The notes beneath the pieces were generated by a model. That model was given only the letters and a program-made list of their open reading frames with translations, searched no databases and was not told where the DNA came from. From positions 38,245 to 102,244 of the forward strand of contig JAIOPM010000017.1 of assembly GCA_021413885.1 (NCBI GenBank): a stretch of DNA of 64,000 nt, written 5' to 3'. Below, piece by piece: positions 7,761 through 16,712 of the stretch. Numbering within the stretch: position 1 is the first letter of the stretch; every line of letters starts with the position of its first letter. Position numbers and translations under genes: made by a program. Origin of the DNA: Planctomycetota bacterium (GTDB taxonomy: Bacteria > Planctomycetota > UBA1135 > GCA-002686595).

Positions 7761-9947
7761 ATGAAGACGTCAGGAACCGTACCCGTTCAGACGCTGCTCG
7801 AGCACCACGACTTCGTGCGTCGACTCGCGCGTTCGCTGGTGCGCGACGAAGCGGCGGCCGACGACCTCGCGCAGGAGACGTGGCTCGCGGTGCTCGAGTC
7901 GCCGCCGCGCGAAGCGCGGAGTCTGCGCGGTTGGTTCGCGTCGGTGATGCGCAGTCGCGCGGCGAACGAACGTCGCACGCTCGCGCGCCGCGTCGTGCGC
8001 GAAGCGGCGGTCGCGCGCAACGAGAGCGACGAGTCGGAGGCTCGCGTCCTCGAGCGCGTCGAGACCTCGCAGAGTCTCGTCGCCGCGGTGCTCGCGCTCG
8101 ACGAGCCGTATCGCTCGGTCGTGCTGCTCCATCACTACGACGGTCTCGGCGCGGCGGAGATCGCGCGGTCGCGGGGAGTGCCCGAGGGAACGGTGCGTTC
8201 GCACCTCTCGCGCGGGCATGCGCTGCTGCGCGAGCGACTCGATCGCGGTTACGGCGAGCGGAAGACGTGGCTCGCGGCGCTCGCGCCGCTCGCTTCGGGC
8301 GTGCCGACGAAGACCGCCTTCGTCGGCGCACTCTCGGCAAAGATGGTCGCGTGGACTGCCGCGGCGTTGGTGCTTGCGGCGCTCGCGCCGTTCGCGTGGC
8401 GGGCCATGCAAGGCTCAGGCGCGAGTTCGGTCGGTGTCGCGGAGCCCACGCAGCAAGACCGCGACCGCGAGTTCTTGGCGTCGCTCGCCGAGCCCGTGAC
8501 CGTTCGTCGTCCGGCGTTGACGATCGAGGATGCGCGCAACGCAAACCCGGTGACGACCGTATCCCAGGTGCGCACGCCACCGCGTGTCGATGTCTCGGTT
8601 TTCTCGGTCGACGAGCTGCTCGTGCTCGCCGAACACGCGCAGAACCTCGCGTGTCAACGCACGCTCGCGCGCGACGACGACTGGCCCGAAGCGTTGCAGT
8701 CGCTTGCGGCGCGCAACGACACCGGCATCTTCTGGTTGCTGCCACTCGATCGCGTTCCCTTCGAGGAGTTCAATCCTCTCGGCGTCCGCGGCGGCGGCGC
8801 GTACTACTCGTTCGCACTGCGTACTCACGACTACAACCAGCTGCCGGACCTGGGGCTGGACCAGAAGACGTTCTCGTCCAACTTCACCGGAAGTGACGTG
8901 GGGTTCTTCTTGCCGCTCGAGTTCACGACGCTTCTCGACGTGCCTACGACGATCGACGGCGTACCGGGTTTTTGGGACGAGCGCTCGAAGGAGCGCTGGG
9001 CGGCGATGTGGGCGACCCTGCCCGTCGAAGCGTCCTCGTCGCACCCGGAATTCCGCGCGGAGCTGAAGCGACTCGGCTTGACGTACTCGGCGCCGGCGCG
9101 AGCTGGGGGCGTCTACCTGCTACGGTCGGCGCATACCGCCGACGCGGCAGACACGCTGGTGGCGTTCCAGGTCACCGAGGTGCGCGACGGCGCGACGCGC
9201 ATCGCTTGGAGACGGCTGGCGGCACCTGCGATTCCGGAAGGGCCACGCAACGTAGAGACCGCGCCGCGGCTGGCAACGGGGCCTGCGCCGACCTGGATGA
9301 TCGAGATGGATACGGCTTCGCTGCTGGACACGCTCGCGGAGATCCGGCGCGTCGCGCAGCAGAAGCTCTTCGTGATCGAGCCCGAATTCACCGCCCAATT
9401 CGCCGCGTTCGTCGCGCAACCGAATTCCGGTCTCGTGCGCGTTCTAGAACGCAACAAGTTCACTCGCGTGGTCGAGAAGCGCGGTGCCGGCTCCTTCTGG
9501 TCGTTCGCCACTCGCGATCACGACTACGGCAAGGAACCGGACCTGCTCTTGGAGCAGGACTGCTTGCGTTCAGGATTCTATGGCGGTGCTGCGGGGCTGC
9601 TGATCGATTGCGGCGAGGTGGCGATCGAGTCCATCGTCAAGGGAGGGCGAGTCTCGCCCGCGGGCTGGACAGTGGAGCGACAGGACGCGTGGAACTTTCT
9701 GTGGGATGTCCGACCGGTCCCCGTGGAAGGTCGACCGGGCGCGAAGAGCCTCGATGAGGCGGCTCGCGCACGCCGCACAGAGCTAGGGCTGTATGGGCCG
9801 AAGGCGCATGTCGGACACACGTACCTAGTCAGGTCGAACCTCTCCGAAGAACACGATCTGATCGCCGCCTTCGAAGTCGTCGAGCACTCCGAGACCGGGA
9901 TCACGATCGTGTGGCGCAAGCTCGCCGACTTCTCCAACGAGAAGTGA
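7761..9947 (+). CDS. ECF sigma factor fused to a membrane-anchored duplicated extracytoplasmic domain
   Basis: The 728-aa protein begins with sigma-70 region 2 (residues 15-80, DDLAQETWLAVL) and region 4 (about 105-165, LDEPYRSVVLLHHYDG, GVPEGTVRSHLSRG). A membrane helix lies at about 195-214. The remaining ~510 residues contain two related units, about 281-487 and 519-724. They share (Y/W)SFAxRxHDYxxxPDLxLxQ and (V/T)YLxRS ... AFxVxE ... RxAWRRLA/IVWRKLA. The sigma module would be cytoplasmic and the repeats outside the inner membrane, so signal sensing and promoter choice may sit in one polypeptide, replacing a separate anti-sigma factor (inference). A ribosome site (GGAG, about 7750) fits the ATG at 7761. 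The C-terminal repeats are unfamiliar to me. Confidence 0.85.
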   Translation: MKTSGTVPVQTLLEHHDFVRRLARSLVRDEAAADDLAQETWLAVLESPPREARSLRGWFASVMRSRAANERRTLARRVVREAAVARNESDESEARVLERVETSQSLVAAVLALDEPYRSVVLLHHYDGLGAAEIARSRGVPEGTVRSHLSRGHALLRERLDRGYGERKTWLAALAPLASGVPTKTAFVGALSAKMVAWTAAALVLAALAPFAWRAMQGSGASSVGVAEPTQQDRDREFLASLAEPVTVRRPALTIEDARNANPVTTVSQVRTPPRVDVSVFSVDELLVLAEHAQNLACQRTLARDDDWPEALQSLAARNDTGIFWLLPLDRVPFEEFNPLGVRGGGAYYSFALRTHDYNQLPDLGLDQKTFSSNFTGSDVGFFLPLEFTTLLDVPTTIDGVPGFWDERSKERWAAMWATLPVEASSSHPEFRAELKRLGLTYSAPARAGGVYLLRSAHTADAADTLVAFQVTEVRDGATRIAWRRLAAPAIPEGPRNVETAPRLATGPAPTWMIEMDTASLLDTLAEIRRVAQQKLFVIEPEFTAQFAAFVAQPNSGLVRVLERNKFTRVVEKRGAGSFWSFATRDHDYGKEPDLLLEQDCLRSGFYGGAAGLLIDCGEVAIESIVKGGRVSPAGWTVERQDAWNFLWDVRPVPVEGRPGAKSLDEAARARRTELGLYGPKAHVGHTYLVRSNLSEEHDLIAAFEVVEHSETGITIVWRKLADFSNEK

Positions 9948-9954
9948 GGGGCGT

Positions 9955-10980
9955 TCACGCGAGCGCGCGCGCGAGCTTCGGGATCAGTTCCAACGTGCGG
10001 TGCTCGAGGTTGCGGTGACTGCCTTCGTGCTCGGCGTGCTCGACCGGCACGCCGAGCGCGCGCAACTTCGCGACGAAGCGGCGCAACGGCCACTGCATGT
10101 TGAATTCGTCGTTCAGGCCGCACTCGACGTGGAGGAGCTCGAGACGCTTGAAGTTCGCCGCGAAACGCTCGCACGCGAACAGCGGATCGAACTCGAGCCA
10201 ACGCTTCCAGACCTCCTCGCGCCGCGCGCCGGTTTCTAGGTCGACCGGCAAGTCGATGCGGTGGGGGCTTGCGAGGTTCGGCGAGTAGCAGCAGCTCATC
10301 GCGAGCGTGTTGAGCGTCTCGAATTCGTCGCTCGACGTCTGCGCCTTCTCGACGAACGCGGCGAGGAACGTCCACGGATCGCCGCCGTACTTGCGCAACG
10401 TGCGCAACGCGCCGTGGACCGCCGGCCATTGGCATTCCTCGAAGCCGACGTCGCCGCTGATCGACGCCGCGACCGCGAACACGCCGGGCCGCCTCATCGC
10501 GAGGTGCAACGCGCCGAAGCCGCCGGAGCTCCTGCCGAACACGCCGCGTCGTCCGGGGCGCGTCGGGTAGCGCGCGTCGATCCACTTCGGCAATTCGTCG
10601 GCAACGTAGTCTTCGTAACGGCCGAGCAGTTCGGAGTTCACGTATTGACTGCCGCCGACCTTCGTGAAGCAATCGGGCAGTACGAGGATCGCGGGCTCGC
10701 TCATTCCCGCGGCGAGCGCGCGGTCGTAGCGCGCGACGAGTCCCGGCTTCCACGGATCGGCGACGTCGAGCTGTTTCTGTCCACGACCGGTGAAGCCGCT
10801 CAACACGAAGAGCACCGGCAAGCGCGCGCCCGCGACCGCCGCCGGAGGCAAGTAAACCGGGACCTCGCGCACGTGCGGATCGCCGATCGGATTGCCGCGC
10901 AGCACCTCGCTCTCGAACGGCACGAGTTCGACGCGGCCCGCGAAGGAGAAGGGCGCGTGGACGAACTCGCGCGCGCTCAT
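9955..10980 (-). CDS. Esterase D-like alpha/beta hydrolase
   Basis: The 341-aa cytoplasmic protein has an esterase-D-type fold: LPVLFVLSGFTG oxyanion strand, nucleophile Ser151 in GRSSGG, and a C-terminal His in EHEGSHRN. The acidic residue is probably in the LLHVECGLNDEFN region. The family hydrolyses small acyl esters; S-formylglutathione hydrolase and the mycolyl-transferase-like esterases are relatives. The substrate is unknown. The ATG overlaps the stop of the upstream adenosine deaminase gene (ATGA), so the two are translationally coupled. Confidence 0.85.
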   Translation of the reverse strand: MSAREFVHAPFSFAGRVELVPFESEVLRGNPIGDPHVREVPVYLPPAAVAGARLPVLFVLSGFTGRGQKQLDVADPWKPGLVARYDRALAAGMSEPAILVLPDCFTKVGGSQYVNSELLGRYEDYVADELPKWIDARYPTRPGRRGVFGRSSGGFGALHLAMRRPGVFAVAASISGDVGFEECQWPAVHGALRTLRKYGGDPWTFLAAFVEKAQTSSDEFETLNTLAMSCCYSPNLASPHRIDLPVDLETGARREEVWKRWLEFDPLFACERFAANFKRLELLHVECGLNDEFNMQWPLRRFVAKLRALGVPVEHAEHEGSHRNLEHRTLELIPKLARALA

Positions 10981-12089
10981 GCGCCGAGTTCGGAACGCAG
11001 CGCGGCGAAGCCGGGCTTGATGCGCTCGAAGATCGTCTTCACGCGCGAGTCGTAGTGCGCGAACGCCGACTTCATCCCGTTGATCGAGATCTTCTCGAGG
11101 TCGGCGAGCGTGCAGCCGAAGCGCTCGACCGCGAGCAGGTACTCGTCGGTCATCGTCGTGCGGCTCATCAATCGGTTGTCGGTGTTGAGCGTCACGCGGA
11201 AACCCTGACGCAGGAAGATCGGGAACGGGTGCTTCTCGAGCGACTCGGTCGCACCGGTGTGCACGTTCGACGACAAGCAGATCTCGAGCGGGATGCGATG
11301 GTCGAGCACGTATTGGGCGAGCGGCTCGAGCTTGATCACCTTGCCTTCATACAGAACGATGTCCTCGACGAGGCGCGTTCCGTGGCCGATGCGGTGCGCG
11401 CCGCAGAAGTGCAGGGCTTGCCAGATGCTCTTCGGGCCGAAGCTCTCGCCCGCGTGGATCGTGATCGCGAAGTTCTCGCGCTTCGCGAACTCGAACGCGC
11501 GTTGGTGGTCGCTCGCGGGATTGCCCGCCTCTTCGCCCGCGAGGTCGAAACCGACGCAGCCTTCGTTGCGGTAGGTGACCGCGAGCTCCGCCATCTTCAT
11601 CGAGAGCGCTTCGGGTTCATTGCGCATCGCGCACACGATCAGGCCGAATCCGACGTCGAACTGTTGCGAGCCGCGGCGCAGGCCCTTCAACACCGAGCGC
11701 ATCACCGCGTCGAGGCCGAGACCCTTCTGCGTGTGGAAGTGCGGTGCGAATCGCACCTCAGCGTGGATCACGCCGTCCTTCGCCATGTCCTCGATGAACT
11801 CGAACGCGACGCGTTCGAGCGACGCGTGCGTCTGCATCACCGCGATCGTGTGGCGGAAACCTTCGAGGTAGAGCCCGAGTTCGCCGCGCGCCGCGCCGAG
11901 GTGGAACCACTCGCCGAGTTTCTCGGGCGAGGACTCCGGTAGGTCGGCGTAGCGCGCTTCCGCCGCGAGCTCGAGCACCGTCGCCGGTCGCAAACCGCCG
12001 TCGAGGTGTTCGTGCAACAGGACTTTCGGTGCGCGGCGCAACAGCTCGCGCGTCAGCGGACCGCGACCGTTCGACTCGAGTTTGCTCAT
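10977..12089 (-). CDS. add: Adenosine deaminase
   Basis: The 370-aa protein carries the zinc site of the amidohydrolase family: LLHEHLDGG (His26, His28), HAGES, GHGTRLVED, SSNVHTG and NTDNRLMS with the catalytic Asp. Length and motifs match bacterial adenosine deaminases, which convert adenosine or deoxyadenosine to inosine for purine salvage. Adenine deaminase or the aminodeoxyfutalosine deaminases are relatives and cannot be excluded completely. A -10-like TAGATT lies 6 bases before the ATG, giving a leaderless transcript that continues into the esterase gene. Confidence 0.9.
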   Translation of the reverse strand: MSKLESNGRGPLTRELLRRAPKVLLHEHLDGGLRPATVLELAAEARYADLPESSPEKLGEWFHLGAARGELGLYLEGFRHTIAVMQTHASLERVAFEFIEDMAKDGVIHAEVRFAPHFHTQKGLGLDAVMRSVLKGLRRGSQQFDVGFGLIVCAMRNEPEALSMKMAELAVTYRNEGCVGFDLAGEEAGNPASDHQRAFEFAKRENFAITIHAGESFGPKSIWQALHFCGAHRIGHGTRLVEDIVLYEGKVIKLEPLAQYVLDHRIPLEICLSSNVHTGATESLEKHPFPIFLRQGFRVTLNTDNRLMSRTTMTDEYLLAVERFGCTLADLEKISINGMKSAFAHYDSRVKTIFERIKPGFAALRSELGA

Positions 12090-12095
12090 GCGCCG

Positions 12096-12101
12096 AATCT
12101 A
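12096..12101 (-). promoter_or_regulatory. TAGATT -10 element of add
   Basis: On the minus strand TAGATT ends 6 bases before the add ATG. A transcript from here would start at or next to the start codon. I see no clear -35. Confidence 0.4.
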
Positions 12102-12168
12102 GCCCTCGTCAGCTCCGCGATCGACGACGTTGTTCGCCGCGCGCGAGCCCCGTATCCTCCTCGGCCCC

Positions 12169-12334
12169 CTAGCAGCCCGTTGAAAAAGTCATTGCGGCGA
12201 CAAGCCGCCCGGCCGCGTCGGCTCTGCGTCGCGCCGTCCTCGGCGAATTCACGAATTCGCCTGCGGCGACGCTCCTTGATCCGACGCAGCCGGACGACTT
12301 TTCGCTCGCAAGCACTTCTTCAACGGACTGCTAG
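12169..12334. mobile_element. MITE-like palindromic element with 21-bp terminal inverted repeats
   Basis: The element is 166 bp. The left end (12169-12189) and the right end (12314-12334) match as inverted repeats at 19 of 21 positions. It is flanked by and ends in CTAG/TA, as expected for TA-inserting IS630/Tc1-type elements. The interior is also self-complementary, including a perfect 9-bp inverted repeat at 12242-12250/12253-12261 and pairing between GCGTCGGCTCTGCGTCG-like and CGACGCAGCCG-like arms. There is no ORF, so it would depend on a transposase elsewhere. It sits in the divergent add/gltX promoter region. Confidence 0.75.
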
Positions 12335-12366
12335 TTTCGCCAAGAGCCCCAGCCCGCGAGGTCCCC

Positions 12367-13842
12367 GTGCCTTCGAACATCCGCGTCCGTTTCGCCCCGA
12401 GCCCGACCGGCAAGCTGCACGTCGGCGGCGCGCGCACCGCGCTCTTCAACTGGGCGTGGGCGAAGAAGCACGGCGGAACGTTCCTGTTGCGCATCGAGGA
12501 CACCGACGAAGGCCGTTCGACGCAGGAGTTCGAGCGCGCGATCCTCGAAGGGCTGCATTGGCTCGGGCTGCAATGGGACGAAGGTCCGGACATCGGCGGG
12601 CCGTTCGCGCCGTACCGTCAGACCGAGCGCGCGGCGCGGCACAAGGAGCTCGCGCAGAAGCTCTTCGCCGCCGGTTGGGCGTATCGCTGCTTCTGCACGA
12701 CCGAACGCCTCGAGAAGTTGCGCGAGGAGCAGTCCAAGAACCACTTGAAGCCCGAGTACGACGGCTTGTGCCGCAAGCTCGCGAAGGAAGAAGTCGAACG
12801 ACGCGTCGCGACCGGAGAGCGCTACGTCCTGCGCTTCGCGGTGCCGCAAGGCGAGACGCGTTTCCTCGATCACGTGCGCGGCGACGTCGTCTTCCAGAAC
12901 AAGGAGGTCGACGACTGGGTGATGGTCCGTTCCGACGGCACGCCGACCTACAACTTCGTCGTCGTGTGCGACGACATCGACATGGGCATCACGCACGTGT
13001 TCCGCGGCGAGGAGCACCTGGTGAACACGCCGAAGCAAGTGCTGCTCTATCGCGCGTTCGAGAAGCCCGCGCCGGAGTTTGGGCACCTGCCTTTGATGCT
13101 CGGCAAGGACGGCAAGAAATTGTCGAAGCGCACCGGCGACACCGCGCTGCAGGACTACCGCGAGAAGGGTTATCCGAAGGACGCGATCATCAACTTCCTC
13201 TGCCTGCAAGGTTGGGCGTTGAACGGCACGACCGAGGTCTTCACCGTCGATCAGCTGGTCGCGAACTTCGAGGTCAAGGACGTGCAGAAGGCCGGCGCGA
13301 TCTTCGACCTCGACAAGTTCCAGTGGTTGGCGGGGGAGTACATCCGCAAGGAGCCGCTCGCGGAGTTCGCCGAGCACTGCGCGCCGTTCGTCGTCGCCGC
13401 GAATCTCGCGACCGACGCCGAGCTGCGCGCGCGTTGGGATTGGTACCTGCGCGTCGCGCACGGCGAGCAAGAGCGCGTGCGCACGTACGGCGAGCTCCCG
13501 CCGCGCGTCGCGTACCTCTTCGGCGCCGACGCGGACTTCGCGTGGGAGGCCGACGCCGAGAAGAACGCGAAGAAGCACGCGGCGGCGCGCGACACGCTCG
13601 CGGCGTACGGCGCGTGGCTCGACGAGCGTCTCGACGCCGGCAAGAAGCCGACCGACTTGCGCGACGAGACCAAGGCGTGGATCACCGAGCGCGGACTCAA
13701 GATCCCGGCGCTCTTCCAGCCGTTGCGTTGCGCGTTGACCGGCCAAGCCGGCGGGCCCGATCTGTTCGAGATCATGGAGCTGCTCGGCGTGCCCGCCGTG
13801 CGCGCCCGGATCCGGCGCGGAGCCGAGCGCCTGGCCGGCTGA
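12367..13842 (+). CDS. gltX: Glutamyl-tRNA synthetase
   Basis: The 491-aa class I synthetase has the HIGH-type motif in RFAPSPTGKLHVGGART and the KMSKS-type motif KLSKRTG, with the glutamate-specific RIEDTD. It charges tRNA-Glu, or both tRNA-Glu and tRNA-Gln where GatCAB is used (family knowledge). The C-terminal anticodon-binding domain is full length (through VRARIRRGAERLAG). The start is a GTG at 12367, giving the standard N-terminus 10 residues before the HIGH region. The MITE-like element lies immediately upstream (ending 33 bp before the GTG) and may affect expression. Confidence 0.95.
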   Translation: MPSNIRVRFAPSPTGKLHVGGARTALFNWAWAKKHGGTFLLRIEDTDEGRSTQEFERAILEGLHWLGLQWDEGPDIGGPFAPYRQTERAARHKELAQKLFAAGWAYRCFCTTERLEKLREEQSKNHLKPEYDGLCRKLAKEEVERRVATGERYVLRFAVPQGETRFLDHVRGDVVFQNKEVDDWVMVRSDGTPTYNFVVVCDDIDMGITHVFRGEEHLVNTPKQVLLYRAFEKPAPEFGHLPLMLGKDGKKLSKRTGDTALQDYREKGYPKDAIINFLCLQGWALNGTTEVFTVDQLVANFEVKDVQKAGAIFDLDKFQWLAGEYIRKEPLAEFAEHCAPFVVAANLATDAELRARWDWYLRVAHGEQERVRTYGELPPRVAYLFGADADFAWEADAEKNAKKHAAARDTLAAYGAWLDERLDAGKKPTDLRDETKAWITERGLKIPALFQPLRCALTGQAGGPDLFEIMELLGVPAVRARIRRGAERLAG

Positions 13843-13922
13843 ATCGCGAGCCGCGGGGCCGCGCCCTCAAGGAAGCGCGGACTTCGTCCGATCCAGCTCC
13901 GGCGGAAACTCCGTCGCGCGCG

Positions 13923-14711
13923 ATGATCCAGGGCGAAACGAACCCTCCCGAACGCAAGCCGCGTCACGCGGGCAGCGTGGCGTGCGAGAAGGCGCGTGCG
14001 CGCATGCAGGAGTTCCTCGGCGGCGACCAACCGCTCTCGGAGGACCGCGCGCTGCGCGTGCACCTCGAGCGGTGCGAGACCTGCAACGCGCAGTACCGCG
14101 AGAGCCTGCTCTTCGCGGCGCGCATCGCGCGCGAGCGTCGGCGTCTGCTCGAGAATCGCGAAGCGCGCGGCGACGTCGTCCTGCCGGTCGAGGCGCAGCG
14201 CAGTTCGCGCTTGCGTCGCTTCCGCGCGATCGTGATGCCGCTCGCGCTGATCGCGGCGCTAGGCGCGTTGTTTTCGAACACCGGCGTGGCGCGTCGCGTC
14301 GCCGGACGTTTGCTCGAAGGGCGTGCGACGACCGCCGGGCGCGTGCTCGACGATCAAGCCGCGCGCGATCTGTTGCGCGGCGAGTGGTTGGTCACCGACC
14401 CGGACTCGCGCGTCGCGTTGGAGAGCGAAGGCACACGGCTCGAGCTCCAGAGCGATTCGCAGCTCTTGGTCGAGGAGCCTCGCGATCTGCGCTTCCGCAT
14501 GCGCCACGGTCAACTGACGTTCGATGGTCCGTGTTCGTTGCGCGGGGAGTTCGGCGCGATCGAATGCCGCAGCGGCGCCGCGACGTTGACGGTTTCTTCG
14601 ACCGCGGCCGCGCTCGAGAGCTCGACCGCCGAACTCGAAGTCGTCGACAGCTCCGGCACGCGCCGACTCGGGCCCGGCGGACGCTTGGAGTTCGTGCTCG
14701 CTCGCCGTTGA
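13923..14711 (+). CDS. Zinc-finger (zf-HC2) anti-sigma-like membrane protein
   Basis: The 262-aa protein begins with a zinc-binding anti-sigma-like domain (residues ~18-60: VACEKARARMQEFLGG, then HLERCETCNAQY with the HxxxCxxC motif). One membrane helix follows at about 105-122 (IVMPLALIAALGALF). The remainder is a FecR-like beta-rich domain that would lie outside the membrane. Such proteins hold ECF sigma factors inactive, but no sigma gene is adjacent, so its partner is unknown. The start is the ATG at 13923, 80 bp after gltX. Confidence 0.7.
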   Translation: MIQGETNPPERKPRHAGSVACEKARARMQEFLGGDQPLSEDRALRVHLERCETCNAQYRESLLFAARIARERRRLLENREARGDVVLPVEAQRSSRLRRFRAIVMPLALIAALGALFSNTGVARRVAGRLLEGRATTAGRVLDDQAARDLLRGEWLVTDPDSRVALESEGTRLELQSDSQLLVEEPRDLRFRMRHGQLTFDGPCSLRGEFGAIECRSGAATLTVSSTAAALESSTAELEVVDSSGTRRLGPGGRLEFVLARR

Positions 14712-14739
14712 CGGGTTAGATTGCACGGTCGCACGACCG

Positions 14740-15618
14740 ATGCAGCTCGCTCCCGAAGTCTCCCCCGAATTACGCATGCGCCCGCGGCGCCACGGGCGCC
14801 TCCGTCGGAGCGCGGTGTGGACGGCGGAGCACATGCTCGCGTGGCTGGGAGGTCGGAGTTTCTACCGACGTCGCCATCTCCGTCATGGACGTTTCGTCGA
14901 ACGCGAGGAGCGCGTGGCGATCGAGGGGCTCGCGCCGGCGCTGGACGGTTTCACGATCGTGCAGCTCTCGGACTTGCACGCGGGCTTGTTCCTGCGCGAA
15001 GGCGATCTGCGCGACGTCGTCGAGGCGGCGAATGCGCGGCGGCCGGACGTCATCGTGCTCACCGGCGATTTCATCACGCGTCACTGGAGCGAGGCGTTGC
15101 TCGTGCGCGACGATCTGGCGCTCTTGCGCGCGCGTCATGGCGTCTGGGCGGTGCTCGGCAACCACGATTACAAGGACCGCTCGGAGGCGCGCATCACCGC
15201 GAGCTACGCAGAGGTCGGCGTGCGCTTCCTGCGCAACCAAGGTGTGCGGCTCGCGGATGAACGCGGCGCGGTGAGTTTGATCGGCATCGAGGACCTCGAG
15301 GAGAGCAAGAGCCTCGACCTCGCCGCCGCGCGCGCGGGGCTCGTGTCGACCGATCCGGAGATCGTGCTCTGCCACAACCCGCGCGGCGCGTTGCCGCTGT
15401 CGCGCGTCGGTTGCGAGCTCGTGCTCTCCGGCCACACGCATGGCACGCAACTCGACTTGCCGTGGGCGCGTCGCGCGGGTCCGCCACATCCGGGCACGCG
15501 TATCGAACTCGGAGGGACGACGCTGCTGGTCAGCCGCGGCCTCGGCGCGATCGGCTTGCCCCTGCGCATCGGTGCGCCCGCGGAGATCCTCGTCGTCCGT
15601 CTCGAGAGGAGCGCCTGA
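14740..15618 (+). CDS. Calcineurin-like metallophosphoesterase (YkuE type)
   Basis: The 292-aa protein shows the full dinuclear-metal motif set: SDLHAG, LTGDFI, LGNHDY, a histidine in VLCHNP, and SGHTHGTQ. The N-terminal ~55 residues are basic with a short hydrophobic stretch (EHMLAWLGG), which suggests a membrane-associated phosphohydrolase. The YkuE/LpxG-like group acts on phospholipid or nucleotide phosphoesters; the substrate cannot be told from sequence. A TAGATT hexamer at 14717-14722 may be the -10. The next gene starts 1 base after the stop, so both are probably cotranscribed. Confidence 0.88.
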   Translation: MQLAPEVSPELRMRPRRHGRLRRSAVWTAEHMLAWLGGRSFYRRRHLRHGRFVEREERVAIEGLAPALDGFTIVQLSDLHAGLFLREGDLRDVVEAANARRPDVIVLTGDFITRHWSEALLVRDDLALLRARHGVWAVLGNHDYKDRSEARITASYAEVGVRFLRNQGVRLADERGAVSLIGIEDLEESKSLDLAAARAGLVSTDPEIVLCHNPRGALPLSRVGCELVLSGHTHGTQLDLPWARRAGPPHPGTRIELGGTTLLVSRGLGAIGLPLRIGAPAEILVVRLERSA

Positions 15619-15619
15619 C

Positions 15620-16483
15620 GTGCGCGGTTCGTTGGCGCTGCAGAACGGCGTGCTCTACGTCGGTCGCCACGAAGCGACCGCGCACGTGCGGCCGTATGAC
15701 CTCGACGGCGTTCCGTTGTCCGACGGCTTCTCGTTCCGCGGTCCGTCGCGCGCGCAGGTCGAGCTCGTCGGCCTCGCCGTCGATCCCGATCATCAGGTCT
15801 GGATCGCCGATGCGGCCCAAGCGGCGATCTGTCGTTTCACGTTGTTCGGTCGAGCGGTCGGCAAGTGGCTCGCCGCGGCGGAGGGCGATGTCGCGGGCTC
15901 GTTCGGGCGCTTGGTCGACCTCGAGGTCAGAGACCGCGACGGACGTTTGGAGTGTCTGGTCGCGAGCGGAGGCTGGCGACGACATGCGGTGCAGGTCTTC
16001 GACGAAGAGGGGCGCTTGCTCGCGAGCCTGCGTTCGGAGGGCGATCCGCAGTCGAACTTCCACGGCGTGACGCGGGTCGCGCGCTCTGGCTCGCGCATCT
16101 ACGTCTGTGAGGCCCACGCCGGACGTGTGCAGGTTTTTCGGGACGGCGGGTTCGAGTTCCTCTTCAAACTTCCGTCGCCGAGTCGCGCCGTGCTCGAGCC
16201 CGCCGCGATCGCGCCGCTCGAAGACGGTCGGATGCTGGTCGCTTGCTCGGGGGATTCGAGCGGGCTGGCGTTGGTCGACCGCGGCGGGCGGGTCGAACGA
16301 TGGTTGGCGGGCCCGGGCGACGGCGCGGGCGAGGTCCTCGACCCGACCGATGTGGCGGTCGAAACCGGCCGGGAAGATCGTGCGACACGGGTGGCGGTGA
16401 TCGATCGCTCCGCCGAACGGGTGCAGGTCTTCACGCTGGAGGGGCGTTGCCAGGGAGCTCTCGCCGCGTTGCCCGGGGAGTGA
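15620..16483 (+). CDS. NHL-like beta-propeller protein
   Basis: The 287-aa protein is built of repeats of the form LxVDPDHQVWIADAAQAAICRFxxxG, VQVFDEEGRLLAS, IYVCEAHAGRVQVFRDG and VAVIDRSAERVQVFTLEGRC. These are typical of NHL or SMP-30-like six-bladed propellers. No signal peptide is visible, so it probably stays in the cytoplasm. The start is a GTG at 15620, one base after the preceding stop. No catalytic residues can be named. A scaffold or lactonase-like role is possible, without specific evidence. Confidence 0.7.
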   Translation: MRGSLALQNGVLYVGRHEATAHVRPYDLDGVPLSDGFSFRGPSRAQVELVGLAVDPDHQVWIADAAQAAICRFTLFGRAVGKWLAAAEGDVAGSFGRLVDLEVRDRDGRLECLVASGGWRRHAVQVFDEEGRLLASLRSEGDPQSNFHGVTRVARSGSRIYVCEAHAGRVQVFRDGGFEFLFKLPSPSRAVLEPAAIAPLEDGRMLVACSGDSSGLALVDRGGRVERWLAGPGDGAGEVLDPTDVAVETGREDRATRVAVIDRSAERVQVFTLEGRCQGALAALPGE

Positions 16484-16697
16484 CCCGGAACCTACTTCAG
16501 GGTTCGGTCGTCAACCTGCAATCGCCGACGCTTGCGCAGGTCTGGGTGTCCGAGCGGGTTAGCGATCCTGAACCCGGTTGCCGTTCGTCGGGATGTCCGA
16601 CGATGGCTGCCGGCGCGATTGCCTGGCGGGAACGTCGTTTCCGAGGCAAGATTGAGCAGGGTTCGGGGCCGATCCGTCGGCCGGACTCGGGGCAAAC

Positions 16698-16703
16698 AAG
16701 GAG
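16698..16703 (+). promoter_or_regulatory. Shine-Dalgarno site choosing between two start codons
   Basis: AAGGAG lies 3 bases before the ATG at 16707 but 9 bases before the ATG at 16713. The second spacing is the normal one, so 16713 is preferred. Confidence 0.6.
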
Positions 16704-16712
16704 CACATGCAG

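Noticed and set aside
12006..13922. Upstream extension of the zinc-finger protein frame
   Set aside because: It runs out of frame through gltX, and its composition is arginine-rich.
13923..14711. ChrR anti-sigma factor for the lipid cluster
   Set aside because: It has the zinc-binding motif but is membrane-bound with a FecR-like region, lacks the ChrR cupin domain, and lies 26 kb away with no adjacent sigma gene.
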